DNA of 57,041 nt. Source: an uncultured SAR86 cluster bacterium. Its GTDB lineage: Bacteria; Pseudomonadota; Gammaproteobacteria; Magnimaribacterales; Magnimaribacteraceae. The notes beneath the pieces are model-generated. The model did no database searches. It was not told the origin of the DNA and saw only the letters and a program-made list of their open reading frames with translations. Positions 35,533 to 45,260 of the stretch are shown in pieces; the stretch's first letter is position 1, and the number at the start of each line of letters is the position of its first letter. The translations under genes and the position numbers were made by a program. The DNA lies in the NCBI GenBank assembly GCA_902618945.1, contig CACNCK010000009.1, forward strand, positions 1 to 57,041. The letters are read 5' to 3'.

Positions 35533-36771
35533 ATGACACGAAAAAGAGTAGTAGTTACTGGTCTTGGTATGTTGTCGCCAGTCGGTAACAACGTCACTTC
35601 TTCATGGAAGAAAATAATTGAAGGTTACAGTGGTGTTAAAGTAATAGACAGATTTGATACTTCTGATTTTGAGACTAAATTTGCTGCTACCGTAGATATT
35701 AATTCCGAAGATTATCTAGACAAAAAAGAAGTAAGAAGAACAGATCCATTTATTCAATATGGTTTGATCGCATCTAATGAATGCTTGGATGATTCAGAAA
35801 TAGATCTGGAAAATATAGATCTAAATAGATTTGGTGTTTCTATAGGTTCAGGTATTGGTGGTCTTGGGACCATTGAAGAAAATAAAACTTTACTTTTTGA
35901 AAGAGGTCCAAAAAAGATTTCTCCTTTTTTTGTGCCAGGAGCTATATCCAATATGGTATCCGGATATGCTTCTTTGAAATTTGGGTTAAAAGGTCCAAAT
36001 ATATCCATTGCCAGTGCTTGCTCTAGTGCAAGTCATTCAATCGGTTACTCGTTTCGTAGTATTGTTCATGGAGATGCAGACCTCATGCTTACAGGTGGCT
36101 CTGAAATGGCTACTACACCTCTTGGAATAGCAGGTTTTAATGCAGCCAAAGCTTTATCTACCAATAATGAAAATCCAACAGAAGCTAGTCGCCCTTGGGA
36201 TCAAGACAGAGATGGATTTGTTTTGGGAGAAGGAGCAGGTTGTTTACTTCTCGAGGAATATGAACATGCTATTGCACGAGGAGCAAAAATCTATGCGGAG
36301 ATTATTGGTTTTGGAATGAGTGCAGATGCCCACCACATTACCTCACCACCAAATGAAGGAGAAGGAGCTGCATTATCAATGCAAAACGCAATTTCTGATG
36401 CCGGCATAGAAGTTTCCTCGATTGACTACATAAACGCTCATGGAACATCTACTCCTGCTGGAGATATCGCAGAAACTAAAGCAATTAAGTCAATTTTTGA
36501 GAATGAAGTAGACGACCTGATTGTAAGTTCAACTAAATCTATGACAGGACATCTTTTGGGAGCGGCTGGTGCAATTGAAGCTATATTTTCAATATTAAGC
36601 ATTAAAGATAATATCTGTCCGCCCACCATAAATTTAGATAATCCTGATACAGATTGTGATCTTAATTACTCTGCGCACACCGCAACAAAAAAGAAAATAA
36701 CCCGTTCTCTTTCCAACTCATTTGGATTTGGAGGCACAAATGCTACTCTAATTTTTAAAGAATTAGATTAA
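35533..36771 (+). CDS. fabF: 3-oxoacyl-ACP synthase II FabF
   Basis: 412 residues. The Cys-His-His triad is visible: Cys in [13 protein letters not shown], His in [11 protein letters not shown], His in [13 protein letters not shown]. The C-terminal [11 protein letters not shown] is standard. It elongates acyl-ACP with malonyl-ACP. As no fabH is found in this cluster, chain initiation must be encoded elsewhere. The stop abuts the GTG of mltG. Confidence 0.96.
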   Translation: MTRKRVVVTGLGMLSPVGNNVTSSWKKIIEGYSGVKVIDRFDTSDFETKFAATVDINSEDYLDKKEVRRTDPFIQYGLIASNECLDDSEIDLENIDLNRFGVSIGSGIGGLGTIEENKTLLFERGPKKISPFFVPGAISNMVSGYASLKFGLKGPNISIASACSSASHSIGYSFRSIVHGDADLMLTGGSEMATTPLGIAGFNAAKALSTNNENPTEASRPWDQDRDGFVLGEGAGCLLLEEYEHAIARGAKIYAEIIGFGMSADAHHITSPPNEGEGAALSMQNAISDAGIEVSSIDYINAHGTSTPAGDIAETKAIKSIFENEVDDLIVSSTKSMTGHLLGAAGAIEAIFSILSIKDNICPPTINLDNPDTDCDLNYSAHTATKKKITRSLSNSFGFGGTNATLIFKELD

Positions 36772-37707
36772 GTGAAAAATTTCAAATTTATCTCCATATC
36801 ATTAGTATTTTTTGCAGTATTCTCTCTAACATTAGTCCATTTCAAAATTTACAAAGAGTCTTCTGTGATAGTAGATATCCCTGAAGGATCAAGTATCTCT
36901 TTGATATCAAATATATTATTTGAAGAAGGTTTAATTCTTAATCCAGTTCTTTTTAAAACTTACGCGAGATTTACTTTATCAGATAAAAAATTACAAGCAG
37001 GAGAATACTTCATTGATTCATCTCAATCTGTATACACTTTGAATAAAAAACTTGTAGAAGGAGATTTTTACTACAGAAAATTGACACTTTTACCAGGTTC
37101 CACTTTGAAGACTATATTAAATCTTGCTAATTCATCGAGTTTAGTGAATGACTTAGATAGTATTGATATTATTCTTGAAGAAGGAATATTTTATCCCGAC
37201 ACTTATTATTACTTGAAGGGAGAGACTTTCTCTTCTATTCTTTTTCAGTCCCATATGAGATGGAAAGAAATCTCCAATAAGCTATGGGAAAGCCGGGATG
37301 ATGACCTTCCGTATGCCAACATAATGGAAGCAACAACAATGGCATCAATTATTGAAAAGGAAGGTGTTGAAAAAGAGACTATAGCAGGTGTATTTGTTAA
37401 TAGATTGAAACTGAATATGAAATTACAATCTGATCCAACAGTGATTTACGCATTAGGTGATAATTTTGACGGTGATATTAAAAGAAAAGATCTGAGTATA
37501 AACAGTCCTTATAATACGTATCGATATAGGGGCTTACCCCCTGGACCAATATCTATTGTGAGTGAGGATTCATTGCGTGCAGCACTTAGACCTAAAAAAA
37601 CTGATTATTTATATTTCGTATCTATGGGCAATGGTTTTCATAAGTTTTCAAAAAATCTGATAGATCATAATAAAGCTGTTTTAGAGTATCAAATAAATGA
37701 AAGGTAA
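36772..37707 (+). CDS. mltG: Endolytic transglycosylase MltG (YceG)
   Basis: 311 residues. One N-terminal membrane helix (about 5-24), a LysM-like part (VDIPEGSSISLISNIL), then the catalytic domain with MASIIEKEG carrying the catalytic Glu, LQSDPTVIYALG and SPYNTYRYRGLPPGPI. It cuts nascent glycan strands and sets their length. GTG start right after the fabF stop; the end overlaps tmk by 11 bases. Confidence 0.94.
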   Translation: MKNFKFISISLVFFAVFSLTLVHFKIYKESSVIVDIPEGSSISLISNILFEEGLILNPVLFKTYARFTLSDKKLQAGEYFIDSSQSVYTLNKKLVEGDFYYRKLTLLPGSTLKTILNLANSSSLVNDLDSIDIILEEGIFYPDTYYYLKGETFSSILFQSHMRWKEISNKLWESRDDDLPYANIMEATTMASIIEKEGVEKETIAGVFVNRLKLNMKLQSDPTVIYALGDNFDGDIKRKDLSINSPYNTYRYRGLPPGPISIVSEDSLRAALRPKKTDYLYFVSMGNGFHKFSKNLIDHNKAVLEYQINER

Positions 37708-38314
37708 ATTTATTACGTTAGAAGGGATTGAAGGATCCGGAAAATCTACAAGCCTAGAACATATCGCTAATACACTCGACAAAAAATCAATTGACTATAT
37801 CTTAACTAAAGAACCAGGAAGTGGTTCTTTAGGGAACGAGTTAAGATCACTATTATTGAGCAGTGACAATAAAATTTCAGGCGAAGTAGAGCTTTTGTTA
37901 ATGATGGCCGATAGAAAGAATCACCTTGATAGTTTGGTAATTCCTAATCTTAAGAATGGAATTTGGGTCATATCGGATAGATATTTAGACTCTACATATG
38001 CTTACCAAGGTGGAGGTAGGAAGATGGACGTTGCTCTAATTGATGAATTATCAAGTAGCTTAAATTTACTAGCTCCTGATTTGACTATATTATTTGATTT
38101 ACCTGTAGAAATAGCTTTGGATAGAGCTAAACGAAGAGCTAGTTTGGATAGATTTGAAAAAGAACCAATAGACTTCCACAATAGAATAAGAAATATATAT
38201 AAATCTAGAGCTGAGGAAGACTCAAATAGAATAAAAATAGTTGATTCTTCAGTTAGTTTTGAAGAAGTAAAAGCTCAAGTTGAATATATTATTTCTCAAT
38301 TCCTAAATGAATAG
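37697..38314 (+). CDS. tmk: Thymidylate kinase
   Basis: 205 residues. P-loop GIEGSGKST at the start, TKEPGSGSLG (usually TREPGGT), DRYLDSTYAYQGGGR, then the LID region AKRRASLDRFE. It phosphorylates dTMP to dTDP. The substitution Gly/Thr by SGS in the DRX-like loop is mild. Overlaps mltG by 11 bases and holB by 8. Confidence 0.95.
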   Translation: MKGKFITLEGIEGSGKSTSLEHIANTLDKKSIDYILTKEPGSGSLGNELRSLLLSSDNKISGEVELLLMMADRKNHLDSLVIPNLKNGIWVISDRYLDSTYAYQGGGRKMDVALIDELSSSLNLLAPDLTILFDLPVEIALDRAKRRASLDRFEKEPIDFHNRIRNIYKSRAEEDSNRIKIVDSSVSFEEVKAQVEYIISQFLNE

Positions 38315-39248
38315 AAATTTACCCAGTTGGTTGCAAAGACATATTAATATTTTTGATATTGAGCAGATTCACCATGCATTTATTATTTCTGGTTCAAAGG
38401 GTATAGGAAAAAGTCTTCTTATCGAGAGTCTATCTGAAAAGCTCTTGAATAATAAAATATCATTAGAGAATAATCCGGATTTCCATAATCTAAAAATACT
38501 TGATGAAAAAAAATTAATAGGGATAGACCAAATTCATGAATTAAGAGATAAGTTATATGAATCCTCTTTTTTAGGAAAAAATAAAGTTGCGGTCATAAAT
38601 GAGATAGAAAAAATCTCTATAGATGGTTTAAATGCTATCCTAAAAATTCTAGAAGAACCTCCAAAAAATACTTACTTTTTACTTTCTACTAACTTTTTAA
38701 ATAAAATTCCTTTAACTATTCAAAGTCGATGTTTTGATTTACGAATTTCCTCACCAGATATTGAGCAAAGCTTAGGATGGCTTTCTCATTATCAAACAAA
38801 GGATGCATTAAAGGCTTTAGAAATAACTAATAATTTACCAATTAAAGCTAAATATTTTTTAGATAATAATTTACTTGATACTAGGGATAATTTTGTAAAA
38901 GATGTTTCGGGTATCATTAAAGAAGGTAAAGACATTATTTCCATCTCCGAAAAATGGATCAAAGATAATGATACCCTTAATTTAAAATTAGAATGGATGT
39001 CACAAATTCTTTCTGACTCTATAAAATTTCATGCGGATAAATCTATTGAGAGTCTTACCAGCGATACTGATGCTATCAGCAAGTACTTAAGTGGCGTAGC
39101 TTCTCCAGAAAAAATACATAAGCTGATATCTAAAACTAATTATTTATGGAATTTATTTTCCAGAGAAACAAATCTTAGAAAAGATTATCAACTAGGTGCT
39201 TTGTTTATAGATTGGGAAAAATATTTAGGAGTCAGCAAAAAAGTTTAA
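38307..39248 (+). CDS. holB: DNA polymerase III delta' subunit, without zinc module
   Basis: 313 residues. AAA+ clamp-loader subunit: a P-loop-like GSKGIGKS at residues 29-36, INEIEKISIDGLNAILKILEEPP and the IQSRC sensor (Cys142). In E. coli delta' a four-cysteine zinc module follows the P-loop helix; here the stretch between about residues 46 and 60 (LLNNKISLENNPDFH) has no cysteine and is shortened. Location after tmk is conserved. Its end overlaps the convergent hydrolase by 24 bases. Confidence 0.9.
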   Translation: MNRNLPSWLQRHINIFDIEQIHHAFIISGSKGIGKSLLIESLSEKLLNNKISLENNPDFHNLKILDEKKLIGIDQIHELRDKLYESSFLGKNKVAVINEIEKISIDGLNAILKILEEPPKNTYFLLSTNFLNKIPLTIQSRCFDLRISSPDIEQSLGWLSHYQTKDALKALEITNNLPIKAKYFLDNNLLDTRDNFVKDVSGIIKEGKDIISISEKWIKDNDTLNLKLEWMSQILSDSIKFHADKSIESLTSDTDAISKYLSGVASPEKIHKLISKTNYLWNLFSRETNLRKDYQLGALFIDWEKYLGVSKKV

Positions 39249-40082
39249 TAATTTCTTATTAAATTCATCAGCTTTTTCTAAATGTAGAAAATGGCCACAA
39301 TCATCTAGAATTTCTATTTCTAAGTTTTGGTAGAAGTCTTGCATTCCATCAGCTAGTTTGTAATCAATACATCCATCATTCTTGCCATGAAAGTAAAGAC
39401 AAGGGGGCTTAATTTTAGTTCCAAGAAGTTCAGATAACTTAGTATTAATTCTCTCTAATTGAAGTGATGCTTGAAAACTACACCTATAATAAGCTAAGGC
39501 CTTGGATAGTACATTTGATTTACTCAGCACGTTCACAACATTATTAGAATATTTTTTATAATCATTTAAGTCAGGAGACCATTCTCTCCATAATCTATGA
39601 ATAAACTCATAGTCATTAGTTGGAACTGAAATATCAGCTAATGGAAGTTGAAAAAAGAACATATACCAAGATTTTCTTTGTTGGTCACCATCATTTAGCA
39701 GTGCGGTTTGAAAGCTAACTCCATGAGGAACAGATGCAGTAGAAAATTTATGTATCAAGTCCGGTCTCAATTGAGCTATACCATTTACGATTGGGGCACC
39801 CCAATCATGACCATAAATATATATTTTCTCTTTACCGCTGACCGACTCAATAAAATCAATCATTATTTCGGATATTCTCAATGTTTGATAAGTATCTAAC
39901 TCATTATCATTCTCTGAATAACCGGGCAAAAAGGGAGCTATAACCTTAAATCCATTTTGTGAAAAAAAGTTAATTTGAGACTCAAAATTTTCTGCACAAT
40001 CTGGAAAACCATGAACCAAATAAAGAGGTTTGCCAGAACCCTTAGCGAAATAATTAATATCATTAGAAGTTTTTTTATCCAT
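39225..40082 (-). CDS. Alpha/beta hydrolase, epoxide hydrolase-like
   Basis: 285 residues. HGFPDCAENFESQ at the oxyanion site and GHDWGAP at the nucleophile elbow show Asp as nucleophile, typical of epoxide hydrolases and haloalkane dehalogenases rather than serine esterases. A late ILDDCGHFLHLEKAD gives the His. The cap domain is intermediate. Monocistronic and minus; upstream is a 95-base divergent gap before the glutaredoxin gene. It replaces the tatD or pilZ gene often found after holB. Confidence 0.88.
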   Translation of the reverse strand: MDKKTSNDINYFAKGSGKPLYLVHGFPDCAENFESQINFFSQNGFKVIAPFLPGYSENDNELDTYQTLRISEIMIDFIESVSGKEKIYIYGHDWGAPIVNGIAQLRPDLIHKFSTASVPHGVSFQTALLNDGDQQRKSWYMFFFQLPLADISVPTNDYEFIHRLWREWSPDLNDYKKYSNNVVNVLSKSNVLSKALAYYRCSFQASLQLERINTKLSELLGTKIKPPCLYFHGKNDGCIDYKLADGMQDFYQNLEIEILDDCGHFLHLEKADEFNKKLLNFFADS

Positions 40083-40177
40083 AAATGATGCAAACTTTAG
40101 TAATTAGATGTAGAAAATTTAATACCTTCAAGTATTATTAAATCTGGATATAGTGACAATTTAATAAGGAAATATCA

Positions 40178-40396
40178 ATGATAGAAATATGGTCTAAACC
40201 TAATTGTGTATTTTGTGATAAAGCAGTAATGCTTTGTAAAATGAAATCGCTAGAATTTAAAAAATATATGATCGATGTAGATTACACGAAAGAAGATTTT
40301 GAAGAAAAATTTCCTGATGCAAGAACCTTTCCACAAATTACCATGGATGGTGTATACATTGGTGGTTTTACTGAACTAGATGCGCACCTAGATTAG
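40178..40396 (+). CDS. Glutaredoxin with CVFC active site
   Basis: 72 residues, a minimal thioredoxin fold. CVFC (residues 10-13) replaces the CPYC of Grx3; the cis-proline FPQIT and the GGFTELDAHL end are conserved. The size resembles Grx3/NrdH-like and phage glutaredoxins. AAGGAAA sits about 6 bases before the ATG. Its TAG overlaps the GTG of the AGCS symporter by one base. Confidence 0.92.
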   Translation: MIEIWSKPNCVFCDKAVMLCKMKSLEFKKYMIDVDYTKEDFEEKFPDARTFPQITMDGVYIGGFTELDAHLD

Positions 40397-42042
40397 TGGA
40401 AACATTCACTAATATTTTAGAATTTCTAACCTACTGGCTGGTTGATCAATATTGGTTTCCTGTCTTCTTAATTGGTTCAGGTATCTTTTTTACAATTTAC
40501 TTGGGTTTTCCTCAGATTAAATACTTTAAACATGGTTGGAGGATTCTGAGCGGTAGATATGTCAAAGATGATACTCAAGGCGAAACAACACCTTTTCAAG
40601 CCCTTACAACTGCACTATCAGGAACTGTAGGGACTGGAAATATTGGAGGTGTTGCTTTGGCTATATTTCTTGGCGGCCCAGCAGCTATCTTTTGGATGTG
40701 GATTACTGCCTTTTTCGGCATGACTACTAAATTTGTTGAAGTCACTCTCGCACACAAATATCGAGAGATATTGCCCGATGGATCTATCTCTGGTGGACCA
40801 ATGTATTACATTGAAAATGGTCTCAATATGAAATGGTTAGCTATTTTGTTTTCTATTTGTTTGCTACTTATGTGTATTGGTACAGGAAATATGCCCCAAA
40901 TTAGTAGTATCGCCGTAATTATGAACGATACTTTTGACATTCCTAAATATGTCACTGGAGCTATTCTCGCAATATTACTCTGGATGGTGATTATTGGAGG
41001 TATAAAGAGAATAGCACAAATTGCATCAAAATTAGTTCCGTTTATGGCTTTTTGGTATCTCGTGGGATCATTTGCAGTGATTATTTCAAATTATGAAAAT
41101 ATTATTCCTTCGCTTCAATTGATTTTTATCCATGTATTTACGCCCGCTGCAGCTGTTGGCGGTTTTTTAGGGGCTTCAGTAGCTGCTGCCCTCACAAGAG
41201 GAGTTAATAGAGGATTATATTCAAACGAAGCTGGTCAAGGTTCAGCGCCTATTGCCCATGCTTCCTCTAAGACTGAAAATCCCATTGAGGAAGGGATGGT
41301 ATCAATTTTAGAACCATTCATAGATACCATTATCATCTGTACAATTACCGGTCTTGTTATTCTCTCATCAGGTGTCTGGACTGAGAAATTTGAAAATAAA
41401 TTTGAAGAAAGTGCGATGTGCTACCTTGATGGAAATTATTCTGATCACAATCAGGAGGATATACCACTCCTTCAAGACTATCTCTTATCTTGTTCTGGAA
41501 ATGAAACTTTTACTGGAAGAGAAGAGATAGTGGATGGTGTGATGCAAAATACTTCAGTTACTTTGATGCATAATCGTTCTGTTGCAGAACAAATTTTATA
41601 TAAGCTGGACGGAGAGGTTTTTAATGGTTTTGTAGATATTGAAAATGGAAAATTAAATTCTACAAACTTAACTGTTGAAGGAAATTCATTATTAATAGGC
41701 GCAGATCTAACTGGAAAGGCTTTCACGAGAAGTATATTTGGTGAATATGGTCAGTATATTGTTGCAATAGGTTTACTGCTATTCGCATTTTCTACTGCAA
41801 TCGCTTGGTCTTATTACGGCGATAGGGCAACAGTACACTTATTTGGGGAAGGGTGGGTTATTTATTATAGAATTATTTACGTCGGAGCTTTTTTTACTGC
41901 AGCAATAATCGATACAAAAATTGTATGGGATATCGCAACAGTTATAGGACCCATTGCCACTGTCCCCAACCTATTAGCAATTTTGTTTTTAAGACAAGAA
42001 ATAAAAAAACTTGATGCGGAATATATTGTCGTAAAAAATTAA
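40396..42042 (+). CDS. AGCS-family sodium:alanine/glycine symporter with a large extra loop
   Basis: 548 residues, versus about 450 in typical members. GETTPFQALTTALSGTVGTGNI, ISGGPMYYIENGL and NRGLYSNEAGQGSAPIAHAS are diagnostic. Between TGLVILSSGVW and the usual GADLTGKAF there is an about 105-residue hydrophilic insertion (about 330-436) with several N-x-S/T sites and two cysteines (342, 366), likely periplasmic and possibly disulfide bonded. GTG start overlaps the glutaredoxin stop; the next gene's ATG abuts its stop. Confidence 0.92.
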   Translation: METFTNILEFLTYWLVDQYWFPVFLIGSGIFFTIYLGFPQIKYFKHGWRILSGRYVKDDTQGETTPFQALTTALSGTVGTGNIGGVALAIFLGGPAAIFWMWITAFFGMTTKFVEVTLAHKYREILPDGSISGGPMYYIENGLNMKWLAILFSICLLLMCIGTGNMPQISSIAVIMNDTFDIPKYVTGAILAILLWMVIIGGIKRIAQIASKLVPFMAFWYLVGSFAVIISNYENIIPSLQLIFIHVFTPAAAVGGFLGASVAAALTRGVNRGLYSNEAGQGSAPIAHASSKTENPIEEGMVSILEPFIDTIIICTITGLVILSSGVWTEKFENKFEESAMCYLDGNYSDHNQEDIPLLQDYLLSCSGNETFTGREEIVDGVMQNTSVTLMHNRSVAEQILYKLDGEVFNGFVDIENGKLNSTNLTVEGNSLLIGADLTGKAFTRSIFGEYGQYIVAIGLLLFAFSTAIAWSYYGDRATVHLFGEGWVIYYRIIYVGAFFTAAIIDTKIVWDIATVIGPIATVPNLLAILFLRQEIKKLDAEYIVVKN

Positions 42043-42999
42043 ATGACACTCAAAGCATACTCAATTTTTCTTTTGATCTCTATTTCGATCTTAAATCTCA
42101 AAGCTTCTGATTATGAAATTACAGTTTTAGCCACGAATACTGCAAATTTCGGAGGAATTGGTGAGTGGAGCTTTTCGGCTCTATTAGAGAGTGATGATGA
42201 AAAAGTTTTATTTGATACTGGATTTAATGAGAATACAGTACTTCATAACGCAAAACTCCTTGGAAAAGATTTAAGTCAAGTAGAGAAGGTGATCCTTAGT
42301 CACTTTCATGGCGATCATACTGGTGGTCTGATTAAACTCAGAAAAACCTTCATGGAAATAAATCCAAAAGCATTCTCAACTGTTTACGTTGCTGAGGGTT
42401 TTTTTGAACAAAGGTATGACCAAAATGGAGAATTAAGAGGTTTTATTGGAGGTTTCAACAAAGTTGATAACTTCCTAATGGAGACTGATAAATTAGGTAT
42501 TAAATTTATAATCCTTGAAGAACCAAAAGAAATTTCTAAAAACTTATATTTATCTGGACCAGTTGAAAGAATACATGAAAAAGTTGTTGTATCTCCAGGT
42601 TTTTATACAAAAAAAGATGGGAAACTTTATGATGATTTAGTACATGATGATCAATCTTTAGGAGTATTGACTGAGCAAGGCTGGTATATGATGTCTGGAT
42701 GTGGACATGCCGGCATGATAAATACCGCACAAAAATTTCAGAAAATTAAAAATAAAGATGTAATAGGAGCTATAGGTGGATTTCATCTGTTTAGGGCTAG
42801 TGAAGAAGTGGTAACAAAAACAGCATTGGCATTAAAAGAGTTCGGATTAAAACAGCTTGTAGGTGGACACTGTACAGGTATTCATGAAGCAAGAAAGATT
42901 GCAGACATTGCAAAAATACAAAATAATGATCTTTCTCATGGAGCTATAGGAACTGTTGTCACTAAAGATCTTAAAATTTTAAGAAGTTCTGTTGAGTGA
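42043..42999 (+). CDS. Exported metallo-beta-lactamase-fold hydrolase
   Basis: 318 residues with a signal peptide (about the first 21 residues, ending LKASDYE). Metal site motifs are SHFHGDHTGG, GCGHAGM and GGFHLF with GGHCTGIHEA near the end, as in the COG1237 group related to dihydropteroate-like phosphate synthases and quorum-type hydrolases. It starts immediately after the AGCS stop and overlaps the next gene. Substrate unknown; a periplasmic di-metal hydrolase is likely. Confidence 0.88.
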   Translation: MTLKAYSIFLLISISILNLKASDYEITVLATNTANFGGIGEWSFSALLESDDEKVLFDTGFNENTVLHNAKLLGKDLSQVEKVILSHFHGDHTGGLIKLRKTFMEINPKAFSTVYVAEGFFEQRYDQNGELRGFIGGFNKVDNFLMETDKLGIKFIILEEPKEISKNLYLSGPVERIHEKVVVSPGFYTKKDGKLYDDLVHDDQSLGVLTEQGWYMMSGCGHAGMINTAQKFQKIKNKDVIGAIGGFHLFRASEEVVTKTALALKEFGLKQLVGGHCTGIHEARKIADIAKIQNNDLSHGAIGTVVTKDLKILRSSVE

Positions 43000-43529
43000 T
43001 GTTCGAACGTGAACTGATCATTTTAATTGTACAGATTATTGCTGCACTTGGCGTTGTTGTATCTGTTGTTTATCTTGGAGTACAAATAAATCAACAAAAT
43101 AAAATAACCAAAGCTCAATTTGGTCATTCTCTCACGCAGAGGCTTTATGAAAGATATTTTGAAACTTCAACTAATAAAGATTATGCCGAATTTTTAGCAA
43201 AAGATTGGAATGCTGATGACTTAACCCCAACAGATATCACAAGAATTCAAATGGCTGTGATAACATATTTAGTAGATATTTTCGATGTATATGACAAGGT
43301 ACAAGAAGGACTAGTTAATAAAAGTCATCTTGAAACAAGAATGAATACTCTGAAGTTAGGTGTCATGAAAACAACGGCTGCAAAAGTTGTTTGGTCTTAT
43401 TGGAAAAATAATAGAGAACAAAGCTTTATAGATTGGTTTGAAAGTGAGATTTATGATGATGAAGCAGCAGGGAATGTCTCTCTAGAAGAGTCTCTAAAGA
43501 TGTCTAAAGAAGTTAACACTGTTAGATAG
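42999..43529 (+). CDS. Membrane-anchored hypothetical protein
   Basis: 176 residues from ATG 42999 (TGATG overlap with the upstream stop; a GTG at 42996 is possible). One membrane helix at about residues 7-27 (LIILIVQIIAALGVVVSVVYLG), then a helical charged domain with IQMAVITYLVDIFDVYDKVQEG and WSYWKNNREQSFIDWFE. This arrangement resembles uncharacterised membrane-anchored proteins common in marine bacteria; no function can be assigned. Last gene of the glutaredoxin-AGCS-MBL operon. Confidence 0.78.
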   Translation: MFERELIILIVQIIAALGVVVSVVYLGVQINQQNKITKAQFGHSLTQRLYERYFETSTNKDYAEFLAKDWNADDLTPTDITRIQMAVITYLVDIFDVYDKVQEGLVNKSHLETRMNTLKLGVMKTTAAKVVWSYWKNNREQSFIDWFESEIYDDEAAGNVSLEESLKMSKEVNTVR

Positions 43530-43604
43530 TCTTCAGAGTAGCAAGTAGTTTTTTTAAATTAGAAATTTATAGTAATATTGATATAAATATTTAAGGGGAA
43601 CAAC

Positions 43605-45185
43605 TTGATCAAGCTCGTACTAAAAACAGTAATTATTTTCTTTCTTTTCAGCTGTGGAAAATCTGATGATAATAAAATTGAATTATTTGTATCTGGAGCT
43701 CAAATAGCCGGTGTGAATGGTATGCATTTTGGACCTGATGGTCTTCTTTATGCTGCTTCTGTTATAGGTTCAGATATTTCAATCATAGACACAGAAACCA
43801 ATAAAATTGTAAAAAGATATGATTTGTCAGATGGTGTCATTGGCCCTGATGATGTAGCTTTTAATTCTAAAGGAGAATTTTATTGGACTTCAATTCTTAC
43901 AGGTGAAGTAGCAGGCTTTGATATAAATGGAGAAAAGGTTATAGCAGGTAATCCTGGACCTGGCGTTAACCCAATCACATTTTCTGATGATGATAGATTA
44001 TTTGTTGCTCAATGTTTCTTTGACAATGGATTGTTTGAAATGGATCCCTCAGGACAAACTGCTCCTAGAATTATCAAGGAAGAGATAGGAGAATTTTGTG
44101 GATTAAATGGTATGGATTGGGGCCCTGATGGAAGACTTTATGGACCTAGATGGTTCAATAATGAAATAGTTAGTGTAAACGTAGATACAGGCGAGATCAG
44201 AAAGGAAGTAGGGGGGTTGAATGTTCCTGCTGCTGTGAATTTTAACTCTAAAGGTGAACTTTTCATTTTGGATACCGGTGATGGAAAAGTTGTAAAAGTT
44301 GCCGATGGCATCAAATCAGACTATGCTTATGTGGAACTTGGTTTGGATAACCTGGCCATTGATTCTAATGATGATGTCTTTGTTTCAAGTTATTCAGAAG
44401 GAAGTATTTTAAAAGTATCTCCAGATGGTATTGAAAAGGTTTTACCCGGAGGCATTTCACATGCAGGTGGCATTGCAGTCTCGGGTAATGATATTGTTGT
44501 TGCTGATATACAATCTGTTAAAGCTTATAGCTTAATAGATGGCTCTGAATCTTGGAATTATAAAAATGTATTTAGAATTTCACCTCATGGGGCAAATACA
44601 TCAGTCTCAACTTTCGATGATTATGTAATATTATCTAGCTGGTTAGATAATCACGTTAAGATTATGAGACCAGATACTGGTGAAATTCTAGAAAGTCTTG
44701 ATGGATTAAATATACCAGTTTCAGCAACTAAATATGGAGATCGAATAGCGGTAGCTTTGCAAGGCGATAAATCAATCACTTTATTTAATGTCCAAAATGG
44801 AGAAGGGGAGATATTAGCAGACGGATTCATGGCTCCTACTCATGTAATAAACTATGAAGAAGACTTGCTTGTTTCGGATAGATTAAGGGGCCAAATAATA
44901 CGTGTTAATAAAGGAGGAGATCAAGAGGTGATAGTTGATGGTCTAGATTCTCCTGAAGGAATTGCGATAAAAGATAATTCCATCTACATTTTTGAAGGAA
45001 ATACCGGTCAAATAAAAAAGTTTACTGAAGGTCAGATTACAGTTATAGCTGAAGTCATGCCTGGAAGTCCGGTACAATCAGAACTTCAACCTCCTTCAAT
45101 GGTATTCAACGGACTGGCTATTAAGGATAATTATCTATATATATCAGGGGAACTGGAAAGGTCTTTGTTTCGTCTAGCTCTTTAG
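43605..45185 (+). CDS. Beta-propeller lipoprotein, SMP-30/NHL-like
   Basis: 526 residues. A lipoprotein signal (FFLFSCGKSDD, Cys17) is followed by repeated blades of the form GPDGLLYAAS, NSKGEFYWTS, GPDGRLYGPR, NSKGELFILD. Two related propeller halves are probable. Such proteins bind or hydrolyse lactones or act as sensors; catalytic residues are not evident. The start is TTG at 43605 with AAGGGGAA upstream. It lies 75 bases after the previous gene and leads into two exported proteins. Confidence 0.85.
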   Translation: MIKLVLKTVIIFFLFSCGKSDDNKIELFVSGAQIAGVNGMHFGPDGLLYAASVIGSDISIIDTETNKIVKRYDLSDGVIGPDDVAFNSKGEFYWTSILTGEVAGFDINGEKVIAGNPGPGVNPITFSDDDRLFVAQCFFDNGLFEMDPSGQTAPRIIKEEIGEFCGLNGMDWGPDGRLYGPRWFNNEIVSVNVDTGEIRKEVGGLNVPAAVNFNSKGELFILDTGDGKVVKVADGIKSDYAYVELGLDNLAIDSNDDVFVSSYSEGSILKVSPDGIEKVLPGGISHAGGIAVSGNDIVVADIQSVKAYSLIDGSESWNYKNVFRISPHGANTSVSTFDDYVILSSWLDNHVKIMRPDTGEILESLDGLNIPVSATKYGDRIAVALQGDKSITLFNVQNGEGEILADGFMAPTHVINYEEDLLVSDRLRGQIIRVNKGGDQEVIVDGLDSPEGIAIKDNSIYIFEGNTGQIKKFTEGQITVIAEVMPGSPVQSELQPPSMVFNGLAIKDNYLYISGELERSLFRLAL

Positions 45186-45260
45186 ACATCACATAAAAGT
45201 CATAAAAAAATTTGTGACAAAAATAAAAAAATGAATTATCTTAATAACAAGGAGAATTCT

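Noticed and set aside
45231-45260. Longer start of the first exported barrel protein
   Set aside because: The upstream ATG has no ribosome binding site and would bury the signal peptide; AAGGAG precedes 45261.
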